Below are positions 17,586 through 27,163 of a stretch of DNA of 64,000 nucleotides, piece after piece. Source of the stretch: Thermohalobaculum sp039816045 (lineage in GTDB: Bacteria; Pseudomonadota; Alphaproteobacteria; Rhodobacterales; Rhodobacteraceae); assembly GCA_039816045.1 (NCBI GenBank), contig JBCBYB010000009.1, forward strand, positions 71,724-135,723, written 5' to 3'. The position numbers were made by a program, and so were the translations under genes. How positions within the stretch are numbered: position 1 is the stretch's first letter; each line of letters starts with the position of its first letter. Under the pieces are notes generated by a model. The model searched no databases. It was given only the letters and a program-made list of their open reading frames with translations, and was not told the origin of the DNA.

Positions 17586-20152
17586 CAGTCGTTCGCCTCC
17601 CTGAGGTCTTCGCGGGCCTCGCGCTCGATTCCCTCGGCATCGATCTGGCCGGTGCGCCCGGCGGTGCGGTCGAGTGCGTCGAGCCGCTCGACGCCGGCCG
17701 GCATGCTCTGGGTGATGTTGCGCCCCTCGCCGGTCAGCCCTTCGAGGCCGAAGTCGGTGCCGTCCGGCATCGCACCGGTGTCGAGCAGGATGTCGGTCCA
17801 CTCGTCGAGATTGATCTCCGTGAGATCGAGATCGTTGAACTGGGCCGGCGTGAAGCCGTGGCATTGCGGGCGCTTGGCCGAACCCCAGGAGATGCCATTC
17901 GTGCGCCGGATCTCCTCCTGCATGATGCGGGTCAGCGGCGAGGAGAAGCAGCAATAACCCTTGGCGCGGACGAGACAGACGCCCAGAACCTTTCGCCGGC
18001 AATAGGTCCCGTTGAAGTGGCAGGATTTGAGGTCGCGCTTGATCGCAAGATCCAGCTCCTGGTCGGTGCAGGGCCAGATGATCTGGATGAGGAGCTCGAC
18101 GATCTTGTAGACCGTGTAGACGATCATGACGACGCTGATGACGGAGGCAACCGCGCTCAGCGCGGTGCCGAGCGCCACGTCCGTCGCAATCGTGCCTGCC
18201 GCCGTGACGGCGGAGCCGGTGGCGCTGCTCGCCGAGGTGAAGAGCGCGTTGACGGCCGCCTCCCCGAAGAGCTCGAGGGTCCATTCGGCGGCCTGTTTCA
18301 CTAGGGCATCGCCGATGGCGGCCTTGAGGCCCTCGGCGGCCACATCGCTGACATTCAGCACCTCGGTGCCGGCAACCGAGTTGAAGGCCGAGGCGAAGTT
18401 CGTCGAGATGAAGCTGGTGGCTTGCGCGAAGGGGCTCGAGACCAGCTCCCAGGCGCCACGGATCGTGTCCGAGCTCTCCAGAAGGCCGAGGGAACTCTCC
18501 AGGTCGGCGACGCGGAAGGCGAGGGACATGTAGGAGGCGAGCGAGACGCCGCCGGGGCTTTCGCAGCAGTTCTGGAGCCCAAAAACCGCGATCTTGCAGC
18601 TCTGCGCCTGGCCCTTGTAGATCTCGCATTGCGCTGGATCCGCGACCGGCGCGTCGGCCGTGCCGCAGTCCATGTCCATCGCCGTGAACTTCGTCGCCGT
18701 CAGATGCGAGGCGACGGCGTTGAAGGATGTGTTGGTCTCGTAGACCGGCTGGTAGAACTCCTCGCCCTGGCCGCGGATGCCCGAGGCGTCGATCGCGGGG
18801 CAGATGAGCCCGTGCTCGGTCGAGGGCGTCTCGACCCTCTCCTCGACGGCGCATCGATAGATGTCCTCGAAGGCGCGGTGCGAGGGATCGGGCGTCTCCT
18901 CGATCAGCCGGCTCGCGATCCGCTCGCAAACCGCGTCGGCCTCGACCGGCGCGCAGGCGTCGTTCGCATGGGCGACCGGCAGACAGGCCGAGACATCGCC
19001 GGTGATGCTGCGGGTGAGCGGCGCGAAGCGGTCATAGGCGGGGTCGAAGGGCGGCGGCGCGAGCGTCGCCTGCAGGACGGTGTCGCCCGGACAGATCTCG
19101 CCGATCCGGGTCGGGAGGCAGCCCGGGTTGCGGCTCGTATAGGCAGGCACGCAGTCGTTGGCCTCGAGGTCGACGAAGCCGAGGCTCACCTCCTCCGGCG
19201 TCCAGGTGCTGCCGTCGATGCGCTCGGCGGTGAAATTTGCTCGCACGGTGTAGCGCGGGCAGGTGGTGACCAACTCGGTCGTGGTGATCGGCGGATCGAC
19301 GGAGGTGTCCGTGACCTCGACCTGGCGCTGGTAGCAGGTGTCGCCCGAGAGCGCGCCGCGGAGCGTCAGGTCGTTGTCGCAGGTCGGTGCCTGGGTCACC
19401 CGAACCGAGGTCCGGCTCGAGCTGGTCGAGGCGCCGTCGAAGCGGATGTTGTTATCGCGCCCCGGGCCGCAATACCGCTCGGCCGATCCGAAGGAGACCG
19501 TGACGCTCTCGGCCGTCCCGGAGACGCGGGTCGAGCGGGTGAGGCCAAGGAGGTCGCTGACGACGACCTGGTCGGTGGTGTGGCTGCCCGTCGGCGGCGC
19601 AATCCGGGTGCAGGAGCGCCGCTCATAAAATGTGTGGGTGTCGATGGTCGGTGTGCCGTGGGTGAGGACCGGCTGGCAGGCCTCGAACTCGGCAGAGACC
19701 CGCGACGCCTCGTTCAGGGTGCGGAGTGTGTCGTAGATCGGGTCCGACCCGATCTCGTAGGGCGCCGTCTCGCGGGTGGCTTCCCCGACGCCCCAGGCAT
19801 CCCCATGCGGTGTCTCTGCCTCACCGGCCGTGTCGCCCGCGCGATAGGCCTCCTCGCGGAGCGCCGCATCGTCGCCGAAGAGCGATCTGAGGGCATCGGC
19901 GTCACCGCTGCCGGTGGCACCCGGGAAGAGTGTCTCGACGCTGATCGCCGAGCCCGGCTCGATCGCGGGATCGTCGAACTCGACGATGTCGCCCGCGCCG
20001 AGCCGCATGGTCGAGGGATCGAACATCAGCCCTGAACCAAAGGCCTGGGCTTCGGCCGCGCGGTCCGCCATCTCATCAGCACGGGCGACGGCACCGAGCT
20101 GGTTCGCCAACATCACCGCGATCAGGCAGAGCGCCGTCAGCCGACGGCCCAT
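17585..20152 (-). CDS. traN: TraN, cysteine-rich outer-membrane mating adhesin
   Basis: 855 aa, start ATG 20152 at a signal peptide (LTALCLIAVMLANQLG). It contains more than twenty cysteines, and the C-terminal region 'FGLQNCCESPGG ... CHFNGTYCRRKVLGVC' is the conserved TraN end. TraN recognises recipient outer-membrane proteins and stabilises mating pairs. It is longer than F TraN (about 600 aa). It overlaps the traU stop by 16 bases. The cysteines explain the two thiol oxidoreductases in the operon. Confidence 0.88.
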   Translation of the reverse strand: MGRRLTALCLIAVMLANQLGAVARADEMADRAAEAQAFGSGLMFDPSTMRLGAGDIVEFDDPAIEPGSAISVETLFPGATGSGDADALRSLFGDDAALREEAYRAGDTAGEAETPHGDAWGVGEATRETAPYEIGSDPIYDTLRTLNEASRVSAEFEACQPVLTHGTPTIDTHTFYERRSCTRIAPPTGSHTTDQVVVSDLLGLTRSTRVSGTAESVTVSFGSAERYCGPGRDNNIRFDGASTSSSRTSVRVTQAPTCDNDLTLRGALSGDTCYQRQVEVTDTSVDPPITTTELVTTCPRYTVRANFTAERIDGSTWTPEEVSLGFVDLEANDCVPAYTSRNPGCLPTRIGEICPGDTVLQATLAPPPFDPAYDRFAPLTRSITGDVSACLPVAHANDACAPVEADAVCERIASRLIEETPDPSHRAFEDIYRCAVEERVETPSTEHGLICPAIDASGIRGQGEEFYQPVYETNTSFNAVASHLTATKFTAMDMDCGTADAPVADPAQCEIYKGQAQSCKIAVFGLQNCCESPGGVSLASYMSLAFRVADLESSLGLLESSDTIRGAWELVSSPFAQATSFISTNFASAFNSVAGTEVLNVSDVAAEGLKAAIGDALVKQAAEWTLELFGEAAVNALFTSASSATGSAVTAAGTIATDVALGTALSAVASVISVVMIVYTVYKIVELLIQIIWPCTDQELDLAIKRDLKSCHFNGTYCRRKVLGVCLVRAKGYCCFSSPLTRIMQEEIRRTNGISWGSAKRPQCHGFTPAQFNDLDLTEINLDEWTDILLDTGAMPDGTDFGLEGLTGEGRNITQSMPAGVERLDALDRTAGRTGQIDAEGIEREAREDLREAND

Positions 20153-21264
20153 CGAGCGACTACCGATTGGGGGCCGCCACCTCGCGGGATCACTGCCATG
20201 CAGCAATCGTTCCAGCGCCAGATGAGATGCACGCTGTCGCCCTGGCCGGGGAGGTTCCGCCACTCGCCCCAGCTGAAGGTGTGCTCGCCGATGGCGTGCC
20301 GGCCATTTGCTTCGGCGACCGGGTGGTATTGCGAGAGCTCGTAGCCGGACTTCGTCATGAAGGGATCGATCCGGCCCTCGCAGAGCGTGTCCGATCCCAT
20401 GGACCGCCGCGCGAGGCCCCGGCGGTGCATGGCGGCGAGCCCGCGGGCAGCCAGGAGGCTCGTGACCTCGACCTGGCTGTCCGGCGCAAGCACGGTGCCG
20501 GAGAGCGGGTAGAGGAGCCCCCAGCTGCCAGCGCACCAGAACAACTCGTCGATGGGCGCGCCGATATTGGCCGAGACGGCATCGGCGATGCAGGCGGACT
20601 GGGCCGGCAGCGTCGAGGTGAGTGCGATCTCGGGCGTCGTCCAGTAGGCGAGCTCGTCATGGTTCCAGGTCGGGTCGAGCTCCGAGAAGTACATGACGTC
20701 GAGATCGACGAAGCCGTCCTGGATGCAGCGCGCGACCCCGAGGAGCTCGAGCATCATGAGGATCGGGAAGGCCCAGAGATGGTACTGGTAGAAGGCCTTG
20801 TCGCCCTGGGTGTGGTCGGGCAGGCCCTGCACGCCGCGGCGCATGACACCCATCCCGGGCAGGCTCGCGCCGCCGAGGATCGGGCTGCAGCCGGGGTTGC
20901 GCACGATCTCCATGAGGCGGGCGGGCTCCCACATCGAGACGGTGATGCCGAACTCCGGCACGCCGAGGCTGTCCTCGCAGACACACACGATGTCGTCGGC
21001 CGCCTTGTCGGGCACGCCGGTGCGGCGCCGCCGCTCGGCCTCCGGATCCGGCCCCGCGATGGCCTCGAGGCTGCCGAGGGGAATGCCGCCGATCCGGATC
21101 GGAAAGATGCAATCCCAGCAGAGATCGGAGATGAGGTTGGTGGCGAAGATCGAGCCGTCGTCGCAGCCGAGCACGGGGCCATCGCCGCCCTCGTCGATGC
21201 CTTGCGCCGCGGCCGATGGGACGAAACCGAGAAGAAGAAGGGCGAGAAGGGAGACGCGGGTCAT
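20137..21264 (-). CDS. traU: TraU, conjugative DNA-transfer protein
   Basis: 375 aa. A signal peptide (LLALLLLGFVPSAAA) is followed by the TraU signature 'ISDLCWDCIFPIRIGG' and further conserved parts ('YYQYHLW'-like 'FYQYHLWAFPIL', 'CEGRIDPFMTKSGYE'). It is periplasmic and cysteine-rich; in F it is needed for DNA transfer more than for pilus growth. Four-base overlap with the traW fusion upstream. Confidence 0.92.
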   Translation of the reverse strand: MTRVSLLALLLLGFVPSAAAQGIDEGGDGPVLGCDDGSIFATNLISDLCWDCIFPIRIGGIPLGSLEAIAGPDPEAERRRRTGVPDKAADDIVCVCEDSLGVPEFGITVSMWEPARLMEIVRNPGCSPILGGASLPGMGVMRRGVQGLPDHTQGDKAFYQYHLWAFPILMMLELLGVARCIQDGFVDLDVMYFSELDPTWNHDELAYWTTPEIALTSTLPAQSACIADAVSANIGAPIDELFWCAGSWGLLYPLSGTVLAPDSQVEVTSLLAARGLAAMHRRGLARRSMGSDTLCEGRIDPFMTKSGYELSQYHPVAEANGRHAIGEHTFSWGEWRNLPGQGDSVHLIWRWNDCCMAVIPRGGGPQSVVARWAVG

Positions 21265-22466
21265 CGGGCCTCTCCCGTCGTCAGCCGCGCCGCACGCTCG
21301 CGGATCTCGAGGACGCCGTCGCGCCCGGTGACCACCGAGACGGTGTGTCGGAGGCGAAACCGCTGCCGGAGCTCGGGCGTCAGGAGATAGACCGGCCGGC
21401 CGAAGCGTTGCTCGAGACGGGCGAGCACCGCCCAGCCTTGGCCCCGGTCGAGATCGGAGATCATGAGGACCGGCCGGGTGGTGTGCGCCAGCTCCCGCTC
21501 GACCAGCGCGATCTCGGCCTCGCTCCGCGCGTCGAAGACGATGAGCGTGAGGGTAAGCGGCTGGACCGCCATCGGGTCGATGACATCGCCGGCGCGGGCG
21601 AGGATGGTGCCGTTAGGCAGGGCGAAATCGCGGGCGAGCCGAATGCGGGTGTCGAGGACACGGGTGCGATCTTCCCTCGCCGGTGTCAGCGGCTGCAGTG
21701 GTGCGCGGTGCCAGAAGCGCGCGACGGCCTCCCGGGCCCGCGCCTGCCAATCGATGGAGGTGAGCCGTGCGGCGGCCAGGTCCGCGATGTCCTGCTCGAG
21801 AACGGCAACGGTCGGGCCGACGCGGTCACCGTCGCCGCGGGTCGCCGCATAGTCCGGGTCGGCGGTGCCGTGGACGAGCCTGCCCGTCCAGCTGTCGAGC
21901 ACGGCGGGCACCGCCTCGACGCCGTGCTCGCGGAACGGCCTTGGGTCGATGACGGCGGGCAGGCCGCCGGCGCTGGCGAGCCAGGCGCGCGCCAGATCGC
22001 CGATGGTCTCGCCGGGAGCCAGGCCGCGGAGTACCACCATGGTGTCGTCGCGGTCTGCGAGCCTCTCTGTGAGATCGGCGAGGACGACATCGCCGAGCGC
22101 GCGCGAGGCGAAGACGACGTAGCGGGGTCCCAGCCGGCTCTGGGCAGCGTCCGGCGGCGCCGCGGTGACCGGCGCGCCAGGGTCGAGGAGCCCGCGTGCG
22201 GCCGCCTCGTCCGCGAGCCGCAGGCGGAGATGCTCCCGTGCCTCCGCCGCGAGGTTGGAGACTTCCGCAGGGATCTCCGTGGCGATCGCCTCTGCGCGCT
22301 CTCGGAACCCCTCCAGCGAGCCGGGATCAACCCGCTCGACCGCTGCATCGCGATCGCGCGCGATCCCGGTCGCGATGGCGTCCAGATCGCGACCCTCTCC
22401 GAACCCAAGCCCGGCAGAGACGAGTTGGAGTGCCGTCGAGAGAATGAGCAAGACGGCGCGCATCAT
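21261..22466 (-). CDS. traW: TrbC-TraW fusion protein
   Basis: 401 aa. The ATG at 22466 overlaps the stop of the S26 peptidase gene; the next codon is also ATG. After a signal peptide, residues about 90-230 match TrbC ('YVVFASRALGDVVLADLTERL', 'GVEAVPAVLDSW'). Residues 275-390 match TraW ('ARAGDVIDPM', 'LIVFDARSEAEI', 'QRFGRPVYLL'). In F these are separate periplasmic proteins needed for pilus assembly. Fused versions are known in other F-type systems. Confidence 0.85.
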   Translation of the reverse strand: MMRAVLLILSTALQLVSAGLGFGEGRDLDAIATGIARDRDAAVERVDPGSLEGFRERAEAIATEIPAEVSNLAAEAREHLRLRLADEAAARGLLDPGAPVTAAPPDAAQSRLGPRYVVFASRALGDVVLADLTERLADRDDTMVVLRGLAPGETIGDLARAWLASAGGLPAVIDPRPFREHGVEAVPAVLDSWTGRLVHGTADPDYAATRGDGDRVGPTVAVLEQDIADLAAARLTSIDWQARAREAVARFWHRAPLQPLTPAREDRTRVLDTRIRLARDFALPNGTILARAGDVIDPMAVQPLTLTLIVFDARSEAEIALVERELAHTTRPVLMISDLDRGQGWAVLARLEQRFGRPVYLLTPELRQRFRLRHTVSVVTGRDGVLEIRERAARLTTGEAR

Positions 22467-22987
22467 AGCAGCCACCGCGCTTCGCCGATGATCTCGGAGG
22501 CGGGCAGGGGGCCCCAATAGCGCCCGTCATAGCTGTCGACCGTGTCGCCCATCAGGAAGACGGCGCCCTCGGGGACCGCGAAGCTGCGGACGAGGTCCTG
22601 TGCGTCGACCTCGAGCCGGGTGGCAAGGGCCAGGCCCTGGCCGACCTCTTGGCCGTTCACTATTGTTCGGTCCGGACCGATCGTCACCCGGTCGCCGGGC
22701 AAGCCCGCGACCCGCTTCAGAAAGGCGACGGGACGGGCGTAGTGCTCAGCGACGGACGTTGGTGGCCGGAAGGCGACGAAGCCGCCTCGGGCTATCGTTC
22801 GGTCGCGCAGATCGACGAGGAAGAGCCAGCCTTCGAGGCAGCGGCTCACCTGTCCGTCATAGGCGAGGCGGTAGCGGGTCGAGATACCGTCGAGCGTGCC
22901 AGCGACGAGCAGCGCTGCGAGCCCGGCCGCCGAGAGGGCGCGCCACCGTCGTGGATGGAGCGTGATCGGCCTTGCGAGCGCCATCAC
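22463..22987 (-). CDS. S26-family signal peptidase of the conjugation system (TrhF/TraF type)
   Basis: 174 aa. One N-terminal membrane segment is followed by a type I signal peptidase-like domain: 'RGGFVAFRPP', the general-base Lys in 'VAFLKRVAGLPGDRV', and 'VFLMGDTVDSYDGRYWGPL'. The usual Ser-x-x-Pro nucleophile motif is not obvious; the equivalent place reads 'QVSRCLEGW'. It would process the pilin or another tra protein. Overlaps of four bases link it to trbI and the traW fusion. Confidence 0.8.
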   Translation of the reverse strand: MMALARPITLHPRRWRALSAAGLAALLVAGTLDGISTRYRLAYDGQVSRCLEGWLFLVDLRDRTIARGGFVAFRPPTSVAEHYARPVAFLKRVAGLPGDRVTIGPDRTIVNGQEVGQGLALATRLEVDAQDLVRSFAVPEGAVFLMGDTVDSYDGRYWGPLPASEIIGEARWLL

Positions 22988-23541
22988 CGGCCCTCCGTCA
23001 GGGCGCGGAGGAGCGCCGCCGCCTCGGCCTCGCTCATCGGCGTGCGGGGTCCGGTCTGCCGCTCGGGAACCGATGCTGTCGGCGCGCCGATTGAAGGGCC
23101 GGGCGTCGCCATGAGTGCCGCCACCAGAGTGGGATCCGGCGCGACGGTGAGCGCCGCCACATGGCCCTCGACCATGGCGCGGTTGATCACGAGCACGCCG
23201 GCCTCGCCGAGATCGGCGGTCTGGCGCTTGAGATCGACCATCAGCGGCAGGATCGCCTGCGGATCGTGCCCGGCCGCTACGGCCCGCGAGATCGCCGAAT
23301 AGTCCGCGAGCCGGATCGCCGGGCGCTCGGCGAGCGCCGCCTCGAGCCCGGCGATACGCTCGGACATCTTCCAGAGCCCGAACACCCCGGCGCCGACGAC
23401 CAGGAGCGCCGCGCCGGCCGCGATCCAGCTGTCGGGCCGACCGGTCCGTTCGGGCGGTGCCTGCTCTGCCGGGCTCGACGCGTCGTCGTGAGCCTCTGGG
23501 CGATGGCGCGAGAGGGCGGTGATGTCTGCCGATCCGTCCAC
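22984..23541 (-). CDS. trbI: TrbI-like conjugation protein
   Basis: 185 aa. A Pro-rich cytoplasmic start is followed by one membrane helix at about residues 38-58 (WIAAGAALLVVGAGVFGLW) and a helical periplasmic part. The position between traC and traW matches F trbI, whose product is a small inner-membrane protein affecting pilus outgrowth. A good Shine-Dalgarno (GGAGG) lies in the ten bases after the traC stop. Confidence 0.7.
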   Translation of the reverse strand: MDGSADITALSRHRPEAHDDASSPAEQAPPERTGRPDSWIAAGAALLVVGAGVFGLWKMSERIAGLEAALAERPAIRLADYSAISRAVAAGHDPQAILPLMVDLKRQTADLGEAGVLVINRAMVEGHVAALTVAPDPTLVAALMATPGPSIGAPTASVPERQTGPRTPMSEAEAAALLRALTEGR

Positions 23542-23550
23542 GGAAACCTC

Positions 23551-25956
23551 CTATTCTGCCGCCATGCGGAGCAGGGTGGCGCGGGCTGCGAGAAGCCGGT
23601 CGACCGCCTCCTCGAGGCTCAGGCCTTGCGCCCTCAGCGCATCGAGCCGCGCGACATCCTCAGCCGTCGTCGAGAAAAGGAGCCGGCTCGCGGGATCGAG
23701 CAGGATCCGGCCCACACCCGCGCCGCGCTCGGTCGTGCGGAAGAAGACCTCCGAATAGCGCCCCTTCACCGAGCGGACCGATTTGAGGAGCTTGATCTCG
23801 GAGGGCGAGAGCGCGAGCTGGCGGTCCTCGACCACCCGGTCGATCACATCGCCCGACTGCTGGAGCAGAAGCTTGTGCTCGCTGTTCTCGGCGATGGCGA
23901 CGCCGACCTCGCGGGCATAGAGATCGGCGAGCGATTGCGTGGCGATCACCATCGCGCCGTTGTGCTTGCGGAACCGGCGATACCCCGACGCGATGAAATG
24001 CCCGACCTCGCCATCCGTGAGCAGCTCCCAGGCCTCGTCGATGAAGAGGAGTTTTCTGGCATCGCGCTTGAGGTCGCGCATCGCCGTCTGGATCTGGAAG
24101 ATGAGCTGCAGGAGCACGATGCGCTGGAGCTGGGGGCGGCCTGCGAGCGCGCCGAGCTCGAGCACCGTGAAGCGGTTGCGAAAGGTGATCGAGGCCTCGC
24201 CGGTGAAGAACCGGCCATAGGCGCCGGCGCTCGAGAACTCGTGGAGCTGGACCCCGAGATCCTGGACGCGGGTGTCCGCATCGCCGCGAAGCGCTTCCAC
24301 GAGAAGATCGATCGAGCTGACAGGGCCATGCGCTGCCCAGAGCGCGTTCAGATGCTCCGAGAGCTTGCCGCGCTGGTAGTCGGTGAGCGGCGCGGTCTCG
24401 GCGGCCATCGCGCCGATCAGGCCGCGCAGAATATCCCGCTCGTCCTCGAAATCCTTGATGAGCGGGAAGGGGTTGAGCGAGATCTCGCGATCCGCGAAGT
24501 CGATGTATTCGCCGCCGAGCCGCTCGCAGAGGTTTTTGTAGGAGGCGCCGATATCGACGGTCCAGACCCGTGCGCCGGAGGCGAGATAGGTCTGGATCAG
24601 GAGCTGGAGCAGCACCGACTTGCCCGAGCCCGACATCGCCGCGACCACCGCGTTGTAGTTGGTTGGGCTGTCGAAGAGGCAGAAGCGCATGAGCTGGCCG
24701 TCGCGGCTCACGGGCGTGATGGTCGGCGTCTGGGTGCCGCGCCAGGCGCCGTAGACCGGCAGGAACATCGCCACATGCTCGGTGGTCATCGTCCGGTGCC
24801 GCCCGACATCGTTCGCCGAGGCCCGGCAGGCGCCGAGGGGCAGGCTGTTGACGAGCAGGGGGGCGGCGATGAACCGGTCGCGCATGGCGACGACGCCGTT
24901 CTCCGACCAGTAGTTGATGGCATCGGACGCCGCCTCCTCGGCATCGCGCGCATCCGCCCCATAGATCCCGAGGGTCATCGACCATTTGACCGGCCGGTGG
25001 CCCTCCTCCATCGAGGCCTGCAGGAGCTGGAGATCGCGGTGGCGCGTGGCGATCGCCGGAAGCCATTTGACGAGGGGGCCATAGGCCGCGTTCGTCGCCC
25101 AGGCGGTCTTCATGCCGAGATTGGTCCGCATGGTCTGCGGATCGCGATAGTCGATATTGACCGCGATGAAGAAGGGGCGCTTGAGGCCCCGCATGCCGGA
25201 ATAGAGATCGGTCACGAGCCGGCTGCCGACCCCGAAGGCCACCGTCTCCTTGAAGGTTTTTGGCGAGAGCATGACGAGCCGCGTGCCGCCCTCGAGGGCG
25301 ATGCCGTCGGCGTCGATCCGGATCTCGCTGCCGATGTCGAAGAGCTGCTCGTTCAGGAACTGGTCCGCGTTGTAGGGGACATAGCCATAGCGTCGCCAGG
25401 CAGCGTCCGGACTACGGTTCAGAAGCTCCGAGCAGACCGTCAAGAAGCCGACGGCATCGATGCGCTCGGGGGCGACGCCGATGGCTGCGAGATTGCGCCC
25501 GAGCCGGCGCGCCACCTGTTCGATGCGCTCGAGCTCCTCCTCTTGCGGCGTCGCCGCCTCGAGCGGGATCTTGACGCTGACGACGAGGCGGAGGCGCCGC
25601 AGATGCAGCCCGTCGAGCTCGTCGAAGCCCTGATCGGTGCCGCCAGCCATCCAGTCGATCTGGCGGGTGGCCAAGGCCGCATCGGTCGCATCGCCGCTCC
25701 GGGCCATGAGCGCGCGGCGGTCGTCGAAGGCGCGTACGAGATTGGGGCTCGCATGGAGCAGGACCTGGAGCTGCGTACCGGCGGGAAAATCGTCCTCGAG
25801 CAGCGTCTCGAGCTGCTCCTCGAGATGGCTCGAGAGCCCGTAGCGCGGGATGCAGGTGAAGACCGCCCCGATCATCGCGTCCTCGGTGAGGAAGAGCCGG
25901 CGCTCCGCACAATAGGCGAGCGCGGGCGAGAGCCGGGTGCCGCTGCCCTCCTTCAC
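23551..25956 (-). CDS. traC: TraC, conjugative assembly ATPase (VirB4 family)
   Basis: 801 aa. Start GTG 25956 overlaps the stop of the DsbC-like gene (GTGA); the open frame runs further upstream without support. The Walker A motif is SGSGKS at residues 442-447, and Walker B is 'KLLFIDEAWELL' with the VirB4-type 'GAMVIATQSLADL' after it. The length fits F TraC (about 875 aa). It is a peripheral inner-membrane ATPase that powers pilus assembly. Confidence 0.95.
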   Translation of the reverse strand: MKEGSGTRLSPALAYCAERRLFLTEDAMIGAVFTCIPRYGLSSHLEEQLETLLEDDFPAGTQLQVLLHASPNLVRAFDDRRALMARSGDATDAALATRQIDWMAGGTDQGFDELDGLHLRRLRLVVSVKIPLEAATPQEEELERIEQVARRLGRNLAAIGVAPERIDAVGFLTVCSELLNRSPDAAWRRYGYVPYNADQFLNEQLFDIGSEIRIDADGIALEGGTRLVMLSPKTFKETVAFGVGSRLVTDLYSGMRGLKRPFFIAVNIDYRDPQTMRTNLGMKTAWATNAAYGPLVKWLPAIATRHRDLQLLQASMEEGHRPVKWSMTLGIYGADARDAEEAASDAINYWSENGVVAMRDRFIAAPLLVNSLPLGACRASANDVGRHRTMTTEHVAMFLPVYGAWRGTQTPTITPVSRDGQLMRFCLFDSPTNYNAVVAAMSGSGKSVLLQLLIQTYLASGARVWTVDIGASYKNLCERLGGEYIDFADREISLNPFPLIKDFEDERDILRGLIGAMAAETAPLTDYQRGKLSEHLNALWAAHGPVSSIDLLVEALRGDADTRVQDLGVQLHEFSSAGAYGRFFTGEASITFRNRFTVLELGALAGRPQLQRIVLLQLIFQIQTAMRDLKRDARKLLFIDEAWELLTDGEVGHFIASGYRRFRKHNGAMVIATQSLADLYAREVGVAIAENSEHKLLLQQSGDVIDRVVEDRQLALSPSEIKLLKSVRSVKGRYSEVFFRTTERGAGVGRILLDPASRLLFSTTAEDVARLDALRAQGLSLEEAVDRLLAARATLLRMAAE

Positions 25957-26714
25957 GACGCGTCCTCCAGCCAGGCGGTGAGATCGCGGGGCACGCCCTC
26001 GACGAAGCGGCCGCTGTCGAGGCGGACCATGAAGGGCACGCCGCGGAGCCCGATCATCTGGGCGGTGACAAGCCGGCGGTGCAGCGCCTCGATCGCGCAG
26101 TCCGGCCGTTGTACGAGGCTGAGGGCAGGGCGCTGGCCGAAGAGCGCCTCGCGGGCCGCGTCGGGGTCCTCGGCGCAATGCATCGCGCGGACTTGCCGCC
26201 CCGAGGCCTCGCCGAAGGCCGGGATCTGCAAGACGGCGACGGAGACCTGGTCCTCGATGCGCGCGAGGCGGCCGAGAAGTTCATGGCAGTGCGGGCAGGC
26301 TGGGTCGACGAAGACAGCGACCTCGATCGCGCCGCTGCCGAACCGCATTGGCTCGAGATCCGCCATCAGCCCGTCGAATCCGCCGAGCTTCACGGTCTCG
26401 ACGGCGGTTCGAATGTCAGCGAAGTCGTGGAGGGGCGTGCCGGCCCAGAGATCATAGGCCTGGCCCTTCACGACCCAGCGGCCATTGCCGGACATCCAGT
26501 AGGTCTCACCGCCGGCGCGGACCGCCTGCCAGCTGCCGCCGGGGATTTTGACCATGGCATCGATGCCGCTTGCGAGCGGCGAGCCAGGACGGGCGGGCGG
26601 ATCGGCGAGGGCAGGGACCGCGATGGGGTTGGAAAGGACTGCCGCAAGCGCCAGCGCCGCCGGGAGGCGTCGGTGCCAGATCGGTCTCCGTGGGTGGGAT
26701 GACGCCTGCGGCAT
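25953..26714 (-). CDS. DsbC/TrbB-like periplasmic thiol-disulfide isomerase
   Basis: 253 aa. A long hydrophobic signal region ends near 'VPALADPP'. The C-terminal thioredoxin fold contains the motif CPHC in 'VFVDPACPHCHELLG' and the cis-Pro 'LRGVPFMV'. It sits between the pilin and TraC, the place where F-type operons often carry a DsbC-like gene. It would shuffle disulfides in TraN, TraU and TraH together with TraF. Confidence 0.85.
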   Translation of the reverse strand: MPQASSHPRRPIWHRRLPAALALAAVLSNPIAVPALADPPARPGSPLASGIDAMVKIPGGSWQAVRAGGETYWMSGNGRWVVKGQAYDLWAGTPLHDFADIRTAVETVKLGGFDGLMADLEPMRFGSGAIEVAVFVDPACPHCHELLGRLARIEDQVSVAVLQIPAFGEASGRQVRAMHCAEDPDAAREALFGQRPALSLVQRPDCAIEALHRRLVTAQMIGLRGVPFMVRLDSGRFVEGVPRDLTAWLEDAS

Positions 26715-26732
26715 CGCTTTGGCCCTCCTCTC

Positions 26733-27056
26733 TCAGATCGGTGACGAAATCGGCAGCGTGGCCGTGACGATGCCCCCGATGATGTCGGGCGCGTAGAACA
26801 TCGCGACGCCGCCGGCGATGCCGGAGACGGCCCCGAGGATCGAGCCCCGGAGCACGCCGACGCCGATGCCGACGGCGACCATCACGATGGCGATGAGCTT
26901 GCCGAGGGTGCCCTTCATCCAGCCCTCGATGAGGGTGTAGAGGGTGTCGAACTCGGTGCCGCCCGAGCCCGCCTGGGCGAGGGTCGCACCGATCAGACAC
27001 AGCCCCGCGGCAAGGCCGAGAGCCTGCCACCGAGGGCTGATGTGAAGATTGGTCAT
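26733..27056 (-). CDS. traA: TraA-type pilin
   Basis: 107 aa. ATG 27056 has GGAGG seven bases upstream. The leader peptide (LGLAAGLCLIGATLAQAG) is followed by a short polar part and two hydrophobic helices: 'LGKLIAIVMVAVGIGVGVL' and 'GAVSGIAGGVAMFYAPDII'. This is the arrangement of conjugative pilins. The mature product would be about 78 aa, close to F pilin (70 aa). In F, traA is first in the operon; here it lies after traV. Confidence 0.85.
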   Translation of the reverse strand: MTNLHISPRWQALGLAAGLCLIGATLAQAGSGGTEFDTLYTLIEGWMKGTLGKLIAIVMVAVGIGVGVLRGSILGAVSGIAGGVAMFYAPDIIGGIVTATLPISSPI

Positions 27057-27147
27057 GGAAGCCTCCATCTCGTTTGCGCTCGGTAGAGCAGGTCTCGGTC
27101 TTGGCCAAAGATCGCGGGCCAGTGGGTCGGGTCGTTTCTTGTCGTTG

Positions 27148-27163
27148 CGCCGGTGAGCCGGCG
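27148..27163 (-). other. Stem-loop in the 207-bp gap between traV and the pilin gene
   Basis: CGCCGG - TGAG - CCGGCG forms a six-base-pair stem in the only sizeable gap of the operon. There is no T-tract, so a terminator is unlikely. A role as a 5' processing or stabilising element for the pilin mRNA, or nothing, is possible. The rest of the gap shows no gene. Confidence 0.25.

Noticed and set aside
18422..20035. 537-codon plus-strand frame opposite traN
   Set aside because: Antisense shadow of traN; Arg/Val/Gly-rich without motifs.
23161..26457. Very long open frame on the plus strand opposite traC and its neighbours
   Set aside because: It is antisense to well-supported tra genes, has a composition typical of the complement of GC-rich coding DNA (runs of Arg, Glu, Ala, Gly) and no family resemblance.
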